Source: an uncultured Lachnospiraceae bacterium | GTDB lineage: Bacteria > Bacillota > Clostridia > Lachnospirales > Lachnospiraceae | Reading direction: 5' to 3' | DNA: 64,000 nt | Assembly: GCA_949840915.1 (NCBI GenBank) | Contig: CATKXY010000001.1 | Span: 1-64,000 of the forward strand | In this document: positions 32,755 through 41,408 of the stretch, piece after piece | Position numbering within the stretch: the stretch's first letter is position 1 | How the letters are laid out: each line of letters starts with the position of its first letter | Notes under the pieces: generated by a model | What the model was told of the DNA's origin: nothing | The model's input: only the letters and a program-made list of their open reading frames with translations | The model's database searches: none | Translations under genes and position numbers: made by a program

Positions 32755-34221
32755 ATGACTATAGAAGAAATTCTTGCCGGTGAATCCAAGAATGTGGAGT
32801 TCAAAGAGAATTTGCCGGATAAAAGTATCAAATACATGAAGTCAGTGGTTGCTTTTGCCAATGGCAGCGGCGGCAGAATCATTTTTGGAATTAACGATAA
32901 GACCAAGGAAGTGACTGGATTTGATAAAGAAGAGGTATTTAAGACAATGGATGCCATTGCAAACGCTGTGTCGGATAGCTGTGAACCGGCAATTATTCCC
33001 GACATTACGCTGCAGACGATTGACAGTAAGACCATTATTGTGGTTGAAGTGTCCGAGGGCAGGCAGCGGCCCTACTATATCAAATCGCAGGGCAGGGACA
33101 ACGGTGTATATGTCCGTGTAGCCGGAACAACTCGCCCGGCAGATGAATACATGATTAAGGAGTTGATGTTCGAGGGCAGCAACCGTTATTTTGATCAAGG
33201 TCTATGTGCTGGTTGGGATATTTCGGAGGAGGATATCGACTCTCTTTGCCAATCTATGAGAGAACAAGCTGTTAAAAATGCTCATAATGAGGAACAGAGA
33301 GCGGCTATTAAAGATGTTGGGCGGAGACAACTGTGTTCCTGGGGCATTTTAATTGAGCGGGAGGGGAAATATTATCCCTCGAATGCCTATGCTATTTTAA
33401 CCGGCTGCGGCGCAATCCATGTGGCAACCCAGTGTGGAGTATTTAAGGGAACAACAAAAGAGATTTTTGTGGATCGCCGGGAATATACAGGATCGATTTG
33501 GGAACAGATTGAACAGGCATATCAATTTGTTTTGCGGAATATTCACATGGGCGCAACCTTTGAAGGTATTTATCGGCAGGATGTTTATGAGATTCCGCCG
33601 GATGCCATTCGTGAACTGATTATCAATGCTGCGGTGCACCGTAGCTATCTGGATCACGGCAATACGCAGATTGCAGTCTATGATAATCGTCTGGAAATTA
33701 CTTCTCCTGGCAAGATTCCCATGGGACAGACACTGGAGCGTATGAAAGAGGGGTATTCTCAGATTCGTAACGAGGCTCTTGCCTATGCATTTTCCTACAT
33801 GAATTTGATTGAACATTGGGGTAGCGGTATTCCGCGTATTATTGGAAAAGTAAAGGCTGCCGGTTTGCGGGAGCCAGAATTTATCGGCGGTGAAGTGGAT
33901 TTACGAATCAATATTTATCGGGGGCAGATTAGCAGCACAAATATTCTTCAGTATGGTATTTCTGATAGTATGACTGCCGAGAAACTGCCGAGAAACTGCC
34001 GGGAAACCGCCGATAAAATGCCGGTAAGTGAGCAGGAAAAGCTGATTTTTCAATATGCACTTGAAAATGGAGGTATCACAACTGCACAGGTGACCGAACT
34101 ACTGGGCATCAAACAGCGCAGGGCAAGAGAAATTCTTGTCAAAATGGTCGAAAAGAAGTGGTTGAAGAAGGAAGGCGCTTCTCGCAGCACTGTTTATGTG
34201 ATTAACACGGAAAGAAAGTAA
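32755..34221 (+). CDS. AlbA_2/Schlafen-type putative transcriptional regulator (COG2865)
   Basis: 488 residues. Residues ~5-120 form the AlbA_2 (Schlafen-like) domain: ESKNVEFKENL, VVAFANGSGGRIIFGI. Residues ~270-390 are the HATPase-like C-terminal domain with RELIINAAVHRSY, ITSPGKIPMG, RNEALAYAFSYMNLIEHWGSGIPRI. A winged helix (~430-485: GGITTAQVTELLGIKQRRAREIL) closes it. The linker (about 407-420) is encoded by an 11-bp tandem repeat (33974-34017), so copy-number slippage would shift the frame. Such proteins are common on mobile DNA as putative regulators; the exact function is unknown. Start: ATG behind AGTGGGGTG. Its own promoter was not identified. Confidence 0.85.
   Translation: MTIEEILAGESKNVEFKENLPDKSIKYMKSVVAFANGSGGRIIFGINDKTKEVTGFDKEEVFKTMDAIANAVSDSCEPAIIPDITLQTIDSKTIIVVEVSEGRQRPYYIKSQGRDNGVYVRVAGTTRPADEYMIKELMFEGSNRYFDQGLCAGWDISEEDIDSLCQSMREQAVKNAHNEEQRAAIKDVGRRQLCSWGILIEREGKYYPSNAYAILTGCGAIHVATQCGVFKGTTKEIFVDRREYTGSIWEQIEQAYQFVLRNIHMGATFEGIYRQDVYEIPPDAIRELIINAAVHRSYLDHGNTQIAVYDNRLEITSPGKIPMGQTLERMKEGYSQIRNEALAYAFSYMNLIEHWGSGIPRIIGKVKAAGLREPEFIGGEVDLRINIYRGQISSTNILQYGISDSMTAEKLPRNCRETADKMPVSEQEKLIFQYALENGGITTAQVTELLGIKQRRAREILVKMVEKKWLKKEGASRSTVYVINTERK
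33974..34017 (+). repeat. 11-bp tandem repeat inside the AlbA_2 gene
   Basis: Four consecutive units: CTGCCGAGAAA (33974), CTGCCGAGAAA (33985), CTGCCGGGAAA (33996), CCGCCGATAAA (34007), with a fifth, more diverged unit from 34018. The unit is not a multiple of three. Confidence 0.9.
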
Positions 34222-34305
34222 TGACTATGGGTGCATCGGCAAAGCAGACCTATATAGGAAGAAACGAGTGTTTCTGCCTTGAATTTTTACGGTTGTGTAT
34301 CATAT

Positions 34306-34365
34306 AATGGTAGAGCACTCAGCTGTTAACCGAGTTGTTGTAGGTTTGAGCCCTACTCGGGGAGC
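34306..34365 (+). pseudogene. truncated tRNA-Asn copy
   Basis: 60 nt matching 67-126 of the window's tRNA-Asn gene without gaps and with two differences (G82 to A at 34321, which breaks an anticodon-stem pair; C108 to T at 34347 in the T-loop). The 5' acceptor arm and half of the D-arm are missing, so it is not a functional tRNA. It could be an old attachment site or the stump of a lost tRNA operon. Confidence 0.85.
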
Positions 34366-34383
34366 GGTAGCAGTAGCTACAGA

Positions 34384-34415
34384 AGCCCGTAAACATCAGT
34401 GTTTGTGGGCTTTTT
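34384..34415 (+). terminator. terminator in front of intron fragment 2
   Basis: 12-bp stem (34384-34395 with 34400-34411, two wobble pairs), loop TCAG, then five T. It follows the tRNA-Asn remnant by 18 bp. Confidence 0.85.
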
Positions 34416-34591
34416 AGTTTGCGCGCCATGGGCGCGCTCTAACGGGTGAAAGTCCCGAACACGCCTAGGCAACGAGGAAGTGTACAGCTGAACAGCAAGG
34501 GTGTCCATTGTGAGGTGGAATCTGAAGGAAACTGCAGGCAAGCCCTTGGTCCGACGGACGGAAATCACATATAAGGCTCGGAAATACGGAT
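34416..34591 (+). mobile_element. decayed group II intron, copy 2 (5' fragment only)
   Basis: Begins directly after the terminator T-run and carries the same domain I hallmarks as copy 1, with about 12 differences in the 181-bp match 34411-34591. There is no RT and no domain V or VI. Similarity stops at 34591, 109 bp before the aminotransferase start. Confidence 0.8.
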
Positions 34592-34609
34592 GAAAAATGA
34601 AAAAAACTC

Positions 34610-34638
34610 TTGTATAATGCGGTCTGTTATAGTATGAT
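34610..34638 (+). promoter_or_regulatory. promoter of the aminotransferase gene
   Basis: TTGTAT (34610-34615), 17-bp spacer, TATGAT (34633-34638). A TATAAT at 34613-34618 could be an alternative -10. The gene's native promoter survived the intron insertion just upstream. Confidence 0.5.
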
Positions 34639-34699
34639 TAACCAGGTGTATGATTGTATACGATTATGCAAGCTCTAGGAATGAGAGAGGAGTACGGTT

Positions 34700-35989
34700 A
34701 TGAACAGGAAAGCTTATCAGGACTTAAGCAGAGAAGAATTGTTGGAATTGCAGTCCCGGCTCAGCGAGGAGTATAAGGAGGCCAGAGCAAAGGGACTCAG
34801 TCTGAATATGTCCAGAGGAAAGCCTGCGGCGGATCAGTTGGATTTGGGCATGGATTTTCTGGGAATAATAAACAGCCAATCAGATATGATGACGGAATCG
34901 GGTGTGGATACCCGCAATTACGGAGAACTCACAGGAATTCCGGAGGCGAGACGGCTGATGGCAGAGATGATGAGGGTTCCCACTGAGCAGGTGATTGTCT
35001 GCGGCAACGCGAGTCTGAGTATTATGTACGATACGGTGAGCCGCGCCATGACTCATGGTATTTTGGGGAGCACTCCGTGGTGCAGACTGGATCAGGTGAA
35101 ATTTTTGTGCCCTGTTCCCGGGTATGACAGGCATTTTGCGATCACGGAGCATTTTGGAATCGAAATGATCAATGTACCCATGACGCCTGAAGGACCGGAT
35201 ATGGATCTGGTGGAAGAGCTGGTGTCGAACGATCCTGCCGTCAAGGGAATCTGGTGCGTGCCCAAGTATTCCAATCCTCAGGGCTATGTTTATTCGGATG
35301 ATACGGTGAGACGTTTTGCCAATTTAAAACCTGCTGCAGAGGATTTCAGGATTTTCTGGGATAATGCTTATGTGATCCATGATTTGTATGCGGATCGGGA
35401 TAATGCGCTGGCGGATATCCTGAGTGCCTGTGAGAAAGCCGGAAATCCTGATATGGTGTATGAATTTGCCTCGACCTCCAAGGTGATTTTTGCGGGAGGC
35501 GGTATTGCGGCTGTCGCGGCGTCGGCAGCGAATCTGAAGGATATGCAGGACACCATGACCCTGCAGACCATTGGCTATGACAAGATCAATCAATTGCGTC
35601 ACGCCCGTTATTTTAAAAATCTGGAAGGTATGAAGGCGCATATGAGAAAACATGCAGACCTGATGCGGCCCAAGTTTGAGGCGGTTCTGGAGGTGCTTGA
35701 CAGGGAGCTTGAGGGAGCGGGCATCGGCACATGGACCAGACCTGAGGGTGGATATTTCATTTCCTTCGACGCGATGGAAGGCTGTGCTAAGCGTATTGTG
35801 GAAAAGTGCAAGGAGGCGGGCGTGGTGCTCACCGGTGCGGGAGCCACATTCCCCTATGGCATTGATCCGGCGGACAGCAATATCCGTATCGCACCTTCCT
35901 TTCCCACATCGGAGGAGCTGGCGCTGGCGACGGATCTGTTTGTGCTCTGCGTGAAGCTGGTCAGCGTAGAGAAATTGCTGGCGTCATAG
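34700..35989 (+). CDS. PLP-dependent aminotransferase, aspartate aminotransferase type Ic-like
   Basis: 429 residues, fold type I. Characteristic stretches are LNMSRGKPAADQLDLG, YGELTGIPEARRLMAEM, FLCPVPGYDRHF, CVPKYSNPQGYVYSD, FWDNAYVIHDLY and the PLP lysine in FASTSKVIFAGGG. This subgroup (PF12897-like) contains verified aspartate aminotransferases in several bacteria, making oxaloacetate and glutamate from aspartate and 2-oxoglutarate. The substrate here is inferred. The ATG follows AGAGAGGAG. Monocistronic as far as I can see. Confidence 0.9.
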   Translation: MNRKAYQDLSREELLELQSRLSEEYKEARAKGLSLNMSRGKPAADQLDLGMDFLGIINSQSDMMTESGVDTRNYGELTGIPEARRLMAEMMRVPTEQVIVCGNASLSIMYDTVSRAMTHGILGSTPWCRLDQVKFLCPVPGYDRHFAITEHFGIEMINVPMTPEGPDMDLVEELVSNDPAVKGIWCVPKYSNPQGYVYSDDTVRRFANLKPAAEDFRIFWDNAYVIHDLYADRDNALADILSACEKAGNPDMVYEFASTSKVIFAGGGIAAVAASAANLKDMQDTMTLQTIGYDKINQLRHARYFKNLEGMKAHMRKHADLMRPKFEAVLEVLDRELEGAGIGTWTRPEGGYFISFDAMEGCAKRIVEKCKEAGVVLTGAGATFPYGIDPADSNIRIAPSFPTSEELALATDLFVLCVKLVSVEKLLAS

Positions 35990-36051
35990 CAAAAGTTTTA
36001 TTGTAGAGATTCGACTGTAAATTTTGACAGAAAGATTTAAAGGGAGGACAC

Positions 36052-36594
36052 ATGGAAGGATATAAACGGCTTGCGCGGACTCTGGTTGCAAAAGGGGCGA
36101 TCATCGACTATTATCAGGATACCATGCAGATACCCAACGGTAATGTGGCAAAGTGGGATCTGATCGATCACAAGGGAGCCGCGGCTGTAGTGGCGGTGAG
36201 AGGTGACGGCCGGATTCTGATGGTGCGCCAGTACCGCAATGCTCTGGAGCGGGAGACTCTGGAGCTTCCCGCGGGAGGTCTAAACGGCAGAGAGGAGCCT
36301 ACGGATCAGGCGGCGGCCAGGGAACTGGAGGAGGAGACGGGCTATGTCAGCTCGGATCTGGAGCTTTTGAATTCCATTTACACCACGGTTGCTTTCTGCA
36401 ATGAAAAAATTGATATTTATCTGGCAAGGAATCTGCAGCCTGGCACACAGCATCTGGATGAGGATGAATACTTGAATGTGGAGGCCTGGTCCGTGGAGGA
36501 ACTGATGCAGATGATATTTGAAGGGAAACTTCAGGACTCAAAAACGATCTGCGGCATCCTGACTTACGCGGCAAAGTACGGCCAGGAGGATTGA
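36052..36594 (+). CDS. nudF: ADP-ribose pyrophosphatase-type NUDIX hydrolase
   Basis: 180 residues. The Nudix box is complete (GGLNGREEPTDQAAARELEEETGYV pattern, about residues 77-101, with RELxEExG). The preceding AAVVAVRGDGRILMVRQYRNALERETLELPAGG is typical of ADP-ribose pyrophosphatases. It hydrolyses ADP-ribose to AMP and ribose-5-phosphate. It sits 58 bp before a SpoIIM-like gene, a common clostridial order. Confidence 0.92.
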   Translation: MEGYKRLARTLVAKGAIIDYYQDTMQIPNGNVAKWDLIDHKGAAAVVAVRGDGRILMVRQYRNALERETLELPAGGLNGREEPTDQAAARELEEETGYVSSDLELLNSIYTTVAFCNEKIDIYLARNLQPGTQHLDEDEYLNVEAWSVEELMQMIFEGKLQDSKTICGILTYAAKYGQED

Positions 36595-36651
36595 TAGACA
36601 TGAGACGGCGCCTGCCTGCATATATTTGAAAGAGTTAAGGCAGGTGGGACG

Positions 36652-37248
36652 ATGCGGGGACGATTTCCTTTCGGTTATATTTTTCTGGTAGGACTTTTAG
36701 CCGGAATTCTTATTATGAATTTTGGAAAGAACACTTTGCTGGACAGCACGGGGCTGCTGGAGGAGGACACCTTGAGACAGATGTCCTCCGCAGCCACTGA
36801 CAGCAGTGTTCTTTTTGTGTTTGTGCTGCGGGAGCGTATGATTGAGTTTGCGGTGCTTGCGTTGGCGGCAACCACTTATCTGGGGGTGGCCGCCTGTGTG
36901 GCCGCGGCGGGATGGTATGGTTTTTCGGCGGGTGCCTTCTTGGCCGCGGGGGTGCTGCGATACGGTCTGCGCGGTATTTTATTGGCATTGGCGGGAACAC
37001 TGCCGCAGTATCTGCTTTATGCTCCCGCGCTTTACGGACTGCTTTTGTGGTGTGAGAAAACCTGTCATATGATATACGGAAAAGGGCGATACGGGAAGGG
37101 GTATTATCAGGAGACTGATACAAAAATACCCGCCTTTTCCGGGCGGGTACTGTCTCTTCTGATACTGGTTGTGATCATGCTGGCGGGCTGCGCTCTGGAA
37201 AGCTTTGTCAATCCCGCGATTCTGCGAGGCTTTCTGAAAACGCTTTAA
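36652..37248 (+). CDS. SpoIIM-like membrane protein
   Basis: 198 residues. An N-terminal membrane segment (8-24), an extracytoplasmic-looking stretch (25-60), then three to four further hydrophobic segments ending ALESFVNPAILRGFLKTL. That closing motif and the position after nudF match stage II sporulation protein M relatives (DUF95), which act with SpoIID and SpoIIP in engulfment. Whether the organism sporulates cannot be judged here. Start: ATG behind AAGGCAGGTGGG. Confidence 0.72.
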   Translation: MRGRFPFGYIFLVGLLAGILIMNFGKNTLLDSTGLLEEDTLRQMSSAATDSSVLFVFVLRERMIEFAVLALAATTYLGVAACVAAAGWYGFSAGAFLAAGVLRYGLRGILLALAGTLPQYLLYAPALYGLLLWCEKTCHMIYGKGRYGKGYYQETDTKIPAFSGRVLSLLILVVIMLAGCALESFVNPAILRGFLKTL

Positions 37249-37255
37249 TCCTGAT

Positions 37256-38284
37256 TTAATCATATTCTGCCAGATCGTAAATGAGTTTTTCGGTGGCCTC
37301 CCAGCCAAGGCAGGGATCGGTGATGGATTTGCCGTAGATACCGCCGCCCACTTTCTGACAGCCCTCCTCGATATAGCTCTCGATCATCAGTCCCTTCACG
37401 AGACTGTGAATATCGGGATTCAGTTTGCGATTGTGCATAATTTCCTTGGCGATGCGCACCTGCTGTTCATACTGCTTGTTGGAATTTGAATGGTTGGTGT
37501 CGATGACGCAGGCGGGATTTTTTAAATCCATGGTATTGTACATTTCCAGCAGGCGATTTAAATCTTCGTAGTGGTAGTTTGGGGTATTCTGGCCATGTTT
37601 GTTGGTTGCGCCCCGAAGAACCGTGTGAGCCATATCGTTTCCGGTGGTGTTTACCTCCCAGCCCCTGTAGATAAAGGAGTGAGGGTGCTGCGCCGCATAA
37701 ACGGCGTTGAGCATGACGGAGAAATCACCGCTGGTAGGGTTTTTCATTCCTGCGGGGACATCAAAACCGCTGACGGTGAGACGGTGCTGCTGATCCTCCA
37801 CGGAACGGGCCCCGATCGCCACATAGGAGAGGATGTCGGACAGATATCTCCAGTTTTCGGGATAGAGCATTTCGTCCGCGGCGGACAGCCCGGTCTCCTG
37901 AAAGGCGCGGATGTGCATTTTGCGGATGGCAATCAGTCCGGCAAGAAAGTCCGGTTTTTGCTCGGGGTCAGGCTGATGCACCATGCCCTTGTAGCCCTCT
38001 CCCGTGGTACGGGGTTTGTTGGTGTAGATCCTGGGAACCAGAACCAGCCTGTCGCTTACCTTGTCATTGATTCTGGCGAGACGATTGACATAGTCGCACA
38101 CGGAATCCTCATTGTCCGCGGAACAGGGACCTATGATCACCAGGAATTTATTGCTTTTCCCGGTGATGACGTCGCGGATCTGCGCATCGCGCTGTTCTTT
38201 GACCCGGACCAGTTCGGGCGGAAGCGCGTATTCCTCGCGTATTTCCGTGGGAGTGGGAAGCTTTTTGATAAATTCAAAACTCAT
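37256..38284 (-). CDS. 3-deoxy-7-phosphoheptulonate (DAHP) synthase
   Basis: 342 residues, type I DAHP synthase of the AroFGH class. KFLVIIGPCSADNE, PRIYTNKPRTTGEGYKGM, NPTSGDFSVMLNAVYAAQHPH and DTNHSNSNKQYEQQ are all conserved. It condenses phosphoenolpyruvate and erythrose-4-phosphate, the first step to aromatic amino acids. I choose the ATG at 38284 (GGTGA spaced 6 nt); a GTG at 38293 is the alternative. The gene has a promoter at 38421-38449 and a leader of about 130 nt that contains a GAGGC/GCCTC hairpin, leaving room for aromatic-amino-acid control, though no T-box sequence is evident. Confidence 0.94.
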   Translation of the reverse strand: MSFEFIKKLPTPTEIREEYALPPELVRVKEQRDAQIRDVITGKSNKFLVIIGPCSADNEDSVCDYVNRLARINDKVSDRLVLVPRIYTNKPRTTGEGYKGMVHQPDPEQKPDFLAGLIAIRKMHIRAFQETGLSAADEMLYPENWRYLSDILSYVAIGARSVEDQQHRLTVSGFDVPAGMKNPTSGDFSVMLNAVYAAQHPHSFIYRGWEVNTTGNDMAHTVLRGATNKHGQNTPNYHYEDLNRLLEMYNTMDLKNPACVIDTNHSNSNKQYEQQVRIAKEIMHNRKLNPDIHSLVKGLMIESYIEEGCQKVGGGIYGKSITDPCLGWEATEKLIYDLAEYD

Positions 38285-38420
38285 TGTATTCACCGTGTGG
38301 AGGCGGGCGGCCTCTCGATCCTTTCGTAGTTAAATTTGGTACAGCTCAAATCAGTAGTTAAGTTATATTGATTGGAAAAATAAATTATATAAAGTATGAA
38401 TTATAAATTATCCCTGAGTT

Positions 38421-38449
38421 ATTATAGTATAAGTTGCATAAATATGCAA
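38421..38449 (-). promoter_or_regulatory. DAHP synthase promoter
   Basis: Minus strand: TTGCAT (38449-38444), 17-bp spacer, TATAAT (38426-38421). The 290-bp gap between the two divergent genes otherwise holds AT-rich DNA and, on the plus strand, a TATACT -10 (38509-38514) for the deacetylase gene. Confidence 0.75.
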
Positions 38450-38573
38450 TTTTAACTTTTTTATCATATTTCTTATTTTTTTTACTTTCCCCCAAAAGGA
38501 GAATATGCTATACTGTTACAGAAGTGTGAAATCGGGGGAACGTATTGAGATGTGATCGGAGGAGCGTGCCAAC

Positions 38574-39557
38574 ATGTCAGAAGACAGAAAGATGGATGCT
38601 TCTGCCAGACAAAGACGTGTTCGGCGATTGAAGCATTTGATAATTATTACATTACTTGTCCTCATCTGTGTGCCGATCGTATGCTGCACGGTGCTGATGT
38701 TTCAGGTGCAGAGCCTGAACCGCAGGATAGACGGGCTTGCGCAGCGGCTGGAGGCGATGGAGGAGTCGGACAGACTGCAGGCGCTGCTGACTGATGATCT
38801 GGAAGGTTTTTTCGGACTGACGGCCGGCATAGGTCAGGGTGATGCCCCGGAAGCGGGAGCACAGCCTTCCGGTTTGACGGACGGGGGATTGGAGCGGGAT
38901 TCTCTTGATGCGGACGGGGAGGGTCCCGGGGAGTTCTGCCGTAAGGTGTATCTGACCTTCGATGACGGCCCCAGCATTTATACGGATGAAATTCTGGAAA
39001 TATTGGAAGAATATGATGTGAAGGGTACCTTTTTTGTGGTTGGGAAAGAGGATGAGCGGTCGAAGGAGGCTGTTCTCAGGATCGTTGAGGCCGGGCATAC
39101 TCTGGGCATGCACTCTTACAGCCATAAGTATTCTGAATTGTATGCTTCCACAGAGAACTTTGCCGCGGATTTTGAAAAGCAGCGCAGCTTTCTCGAGGAG
39201 CTGACAGGGGAGACCTGCCGGTTCTACAGATTTCCCGGCGGCAGCTCCAATACGGTGAGCAGGGTGGACATGCAGAAGCTTACGGATTATCTGGAGGAAC
39301 AGGATATGGTGTTCTTCGACTGGAACATTTCTTCCGGAGACGGGGGCAGTCAGCTTCTGAGCGTGGATGCGCTGGTGCGCAACAGCACGTCCGATCTGGG
39401 AGAGTGGGATACGGCAGTGATCCTGATGCACGATTCCGGCGACAAGCCCACCACGGTGGAGGCTCTGCCGCGGATTATCGAGAAGATCCTGGAGATGGAG
39501 GATACAGTGATTTTGCCCATTACCGACGATACTCAGCCGGTACAACATATACATTAG
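38574..39557 (+). CDS. membrane-anchored polysaccharide deacetylase (NodB/CE4)
   Basis: 327 residues. Basic N-terminus, one membrane span (about 21-45), a short coiled coil and a Gly/Asp-rich linker to about residue 120, then the NodB domain: YLTFDDGPS (motif 1, catalytic and metal Asp), HSYSHKYSE (motif 2, HxxxH zinc site), RFPGGSSN (motif 3), DWNISSGD (motif 4) and ILMHDSG (motif 5). It probably removes N-acetyl groups from peptidoglycan or surface glycans outside the cell. Followed 25 bp later by a bactofilin gene, suggesting shared work in envelope shaping. The ATG at 38574 has GGAGGAG upstream. Confidence 0.92.
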   Translation: MSEDRKMDASARQRRVRRLKHLIIITLLVLICVPIVCCTVLMFQVQSLNRRIDGLAQRLEAMEESDRLQALLTDDLEGFFGLTAGIGQGDAPEAGAQPSGLTDGGLERDSLDADGEGPGEFCRKVYLTFDDGPSIYTDEILEILEEYDVKGTFFVVGKEDERSKEAVLRIVEAGHTLGMHSYSHKYSELYASTENFAADFEKQRSFLEELTGETCRFYRFPGGSSNTVSRVDMQKLTDYLEEQDMVFFDWNISSGDGGSQLLSVDALVRNSTSDLGEWDTAVILMHDSGDKPTTVEALPRIIEKILEMEDTVILPITDDTQPVQHIH

Positions 39558-39582
39558 AGCAGATGATGGAGGTACGAATAAA

Positions 39583-40710
39583 ATGGGATTTTTTTCGGAG
39601 TTGAAGGAAGATCTGTCCCAGGCAGTAAATGAATTGATGCCGGCGGAGGACCTTGAAAATGCGGGGCAGCCTGAAAGTGCGGAAGCGCTGCAGGGAGACA
39701 TCTCCCTTGAGGAGATGTTAAATAATCTCGACGAGATATCGGTTTCGGAGACGGGAGATACTGCCGCAGCGGCCGGCGACACGGAGACGGCTGCGGAGGT
39801 GTCCGTGACGCCGGAGGAGACGGTGGAGCCTTCTCTGGAGGATATGCTGGCGGCAGCGCTGGAAGCGATTCCCGAGCGTGATGAGGCGGGCGCGGATACG
39901 GTTGTTGAGCCCGAAGCTGCAGCGTCCGAAGCGGCCGGGCAGAGTATGCCGGAGGCTGCAGTACAGAGTACGCCGGAAACGGCAGAGCAGAGCGCGCCGG
40001 AAGAGACGGCGGCAGAGCCGGAGAGTTCTGAGTTGATGAGCGGCGTTGAGGTCCCGGGCAGCTTTGAGCCCGCGGTTATGACGGATGCCGCTGCCGGAGA
40101 AGAGATATCCGGGCAGGCTGCGGAGCAGGAAGCAGCAGAAGCAGTAAGAGAAGAGAGCAAAGGAGCAGAGGAAAAGATGGACAATTATGTAAACAGGCAG
40201 GTTGCAGACGAGACGGCTATTATCACGCAGGGAATGTATATTCGGGGCGATATCCTGTCCGAGGGTTCTGTGGACGTCATCGGCACGGTGGAAGGCAACA
40301 TCGATATTCTGGGTAAGCTTAATATCAACGGACATATCGACGGAAATTCCAAAGCTGCAGAGATTTATGCCGAGGGAGCCAAGATTAACGGCGAGATCGT
40401 AAGCGAGGGCGCGGTGAAGATCGGTGACAGTTCTGTTATCATCGGGAATATCTCGGCAAAGAGCGCGGCCATTGCAGGAGCCGTAAAGGGTGACATCGAT
40501 GTGCAGGGGCCTGTAATTTTGGATTCTTCTGCCATTGTCATGGGAAATATCAAGTCCAAGTCCGTGCAGATCAACAATGGTGCGGTGATCGAGGGTATGT
40601 GCTCGCAGTGCTATGCGGATGTCAGCCCCACCAGTTTCTTCGACGATTACAAGCCTGAGACTAAGAGCAACAGAAAGGCAAACAAGGCAGCGGAGAAAAA
40701 TCATGCATAG
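39583..40710 (+). CDS. bactofilin (polymer-forming cytoskeletal protein) with long acidic N-terminal extension
   Basis: 375 residues. Residues ~205-345 form the right-handed beta-helix of bactofilins, with repeated VEGNIDILGKLNINGHIDG-type rungs. Residues 1-200 are an Ala/Glu/Pro-rich disordered extension (about half the protein), unusual compared with typical ~150-residue bactofilins. Bactofilins form filaments that recruit peptidoglycan-modifying enzymes; the adjacent deacetylase fits this. The last 8 nt overlap pyrH. Start: ATG behind TGGAGGTACG. Confidence 0.88.
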   Translation: MGFFSELKEDLSQAVNELMPAEDLENAGQPESAEALQGDISLEEMLNNLDEISVSETGDTAAAAGDTETAAEVSVTPEETVEPSLEDMLAAALEAIPERDEAGADTVVEPEAAASEAAGQSMPEAAVQSTPETAEQSAPEETAAEPESSELMSGVEVPGSFEPAVMTDAAAGEEISGQAAEQEAAEAVREESKGAEEKMDNYVNRQVADETAIITQGMYIRGDILSEGSVDVIGTVEGNIDILGKLNINGHIDGNSKAAEIYAEGAKINGEIVSEGAVKIGDSSVIIGNISAKSAAIAGAVKGDIDVQGPVILDSSAIVMGNIKSKSVQINNGAVIEGMCSQCYADVSPTSFFDDYKPETKSNRKANKAAEKNHA

Positions 40711-41398
40711 AATTTTATTGAAGTTATCCGGCGAGGCGCTTGCGGGCGACAAGAGGACCGGATTTGACGAGGAGACCGTGAGGAAGGTGGCCGTACAGGT
40801 CAGGGAGCTGGTGGACGACGGCATACAGATGGGCGTTGTCATCGGCGGCGGCAACTTCTGGCGGGGCAGATCCAGCGAGAATATAGACCGCACCAAGGCG
40901 GATCAGATCGGCATGCTGGCTACGGTGATGAACTGTATCTATGTGTCGGAGATTTTCCGTTCCGTAGGAATGGAAACGGATATTTTGACTCCCTTTACAT
41001 GCGGATCATTTACACGACTTTTCTCCAAAGATCTGGCAAATAAAGACTTTGCCAAGGGCAGAGTAGTATTTTTTGCGGGTGGTACGGGTCATCCCTATTT
41101 TTCCACGGATACGGGTGTGGTGCTCAGGGCTGTGGAAGTGGATGCGGATGTGATTCTTTTGGCAAAATCCATTGACGGAGTGTACGATGCAGACCCGGCC
41201 AAGGATCCCGGCGCGAAGAAATACGATGAGGTGAGCATCGATGAGGTCATCGCCAGGAACCTTCAGGTGGTGGATATGACAGCCTCCATCATGGCCAGAG
41301 ACAATAAAATGCCCATGTGGGTGTTTGGACTAAACGAGGAAAACAGCATTATCAATACGGTGAAGGGTAAGTTCAGCGGGACGAAGGTGACTGTATAA
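40703..41398 (+). CDS. pyrH: UMP kinase
   Basis: 231 residues. [13 protein letters not shown] (phosphate-binding), [24 protein letters not shown] and [10 protein letters not shown] are all family hallmarks. It makes UDP from UMP and is usually a GTP-activated hexamer. The start is the ATG at 40703, inside the bactofilin stop region (8-nt overlap), with CGGAG upstream. First of the conserved pyrH-frr-uppS-cdsA-dxr-rseP series. Confidence 0.97.
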   Translation: MHRILLKLSGEALAGDKRTGFDEETVRKVAVQVRELVDDGIQMGVVIGGGNFWRGRSSENIDRTKADQIGMLATVMNCIYVSEIFRSVGMETDILTPFTCGSFTRLFSKDLANKDFAKGRVVFFAGGTGHPYFSTDTGVVLRAVEVDADVILLAKSIDGVYDADPAKDPGAKKYDEVSIDEVIARNLQVVDMTASIMARDNKMPMWVFGLNEENSIINTVKGKFSGTKVTV

Positions 41399-41408
41399 AG
41401 GAGGAGCT

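Noticed and set aside
38294..38420. T-box or tryptophan leader upstream of DAHP synthase
   Set aside because: No T-box sequence, no specifier stem and no run of Trp, Phe or Tyr codons could be made out.
38652..40184. 510-codon minus-strand ORF opposite the deacetylase and bactofilin genes
   Set aside because: The opposite strand encodes two clear families; the antisense product is low-complexity Ser/Ala and mirrors the Ala/Glu-rich bactofilin arm. No ribosome site.
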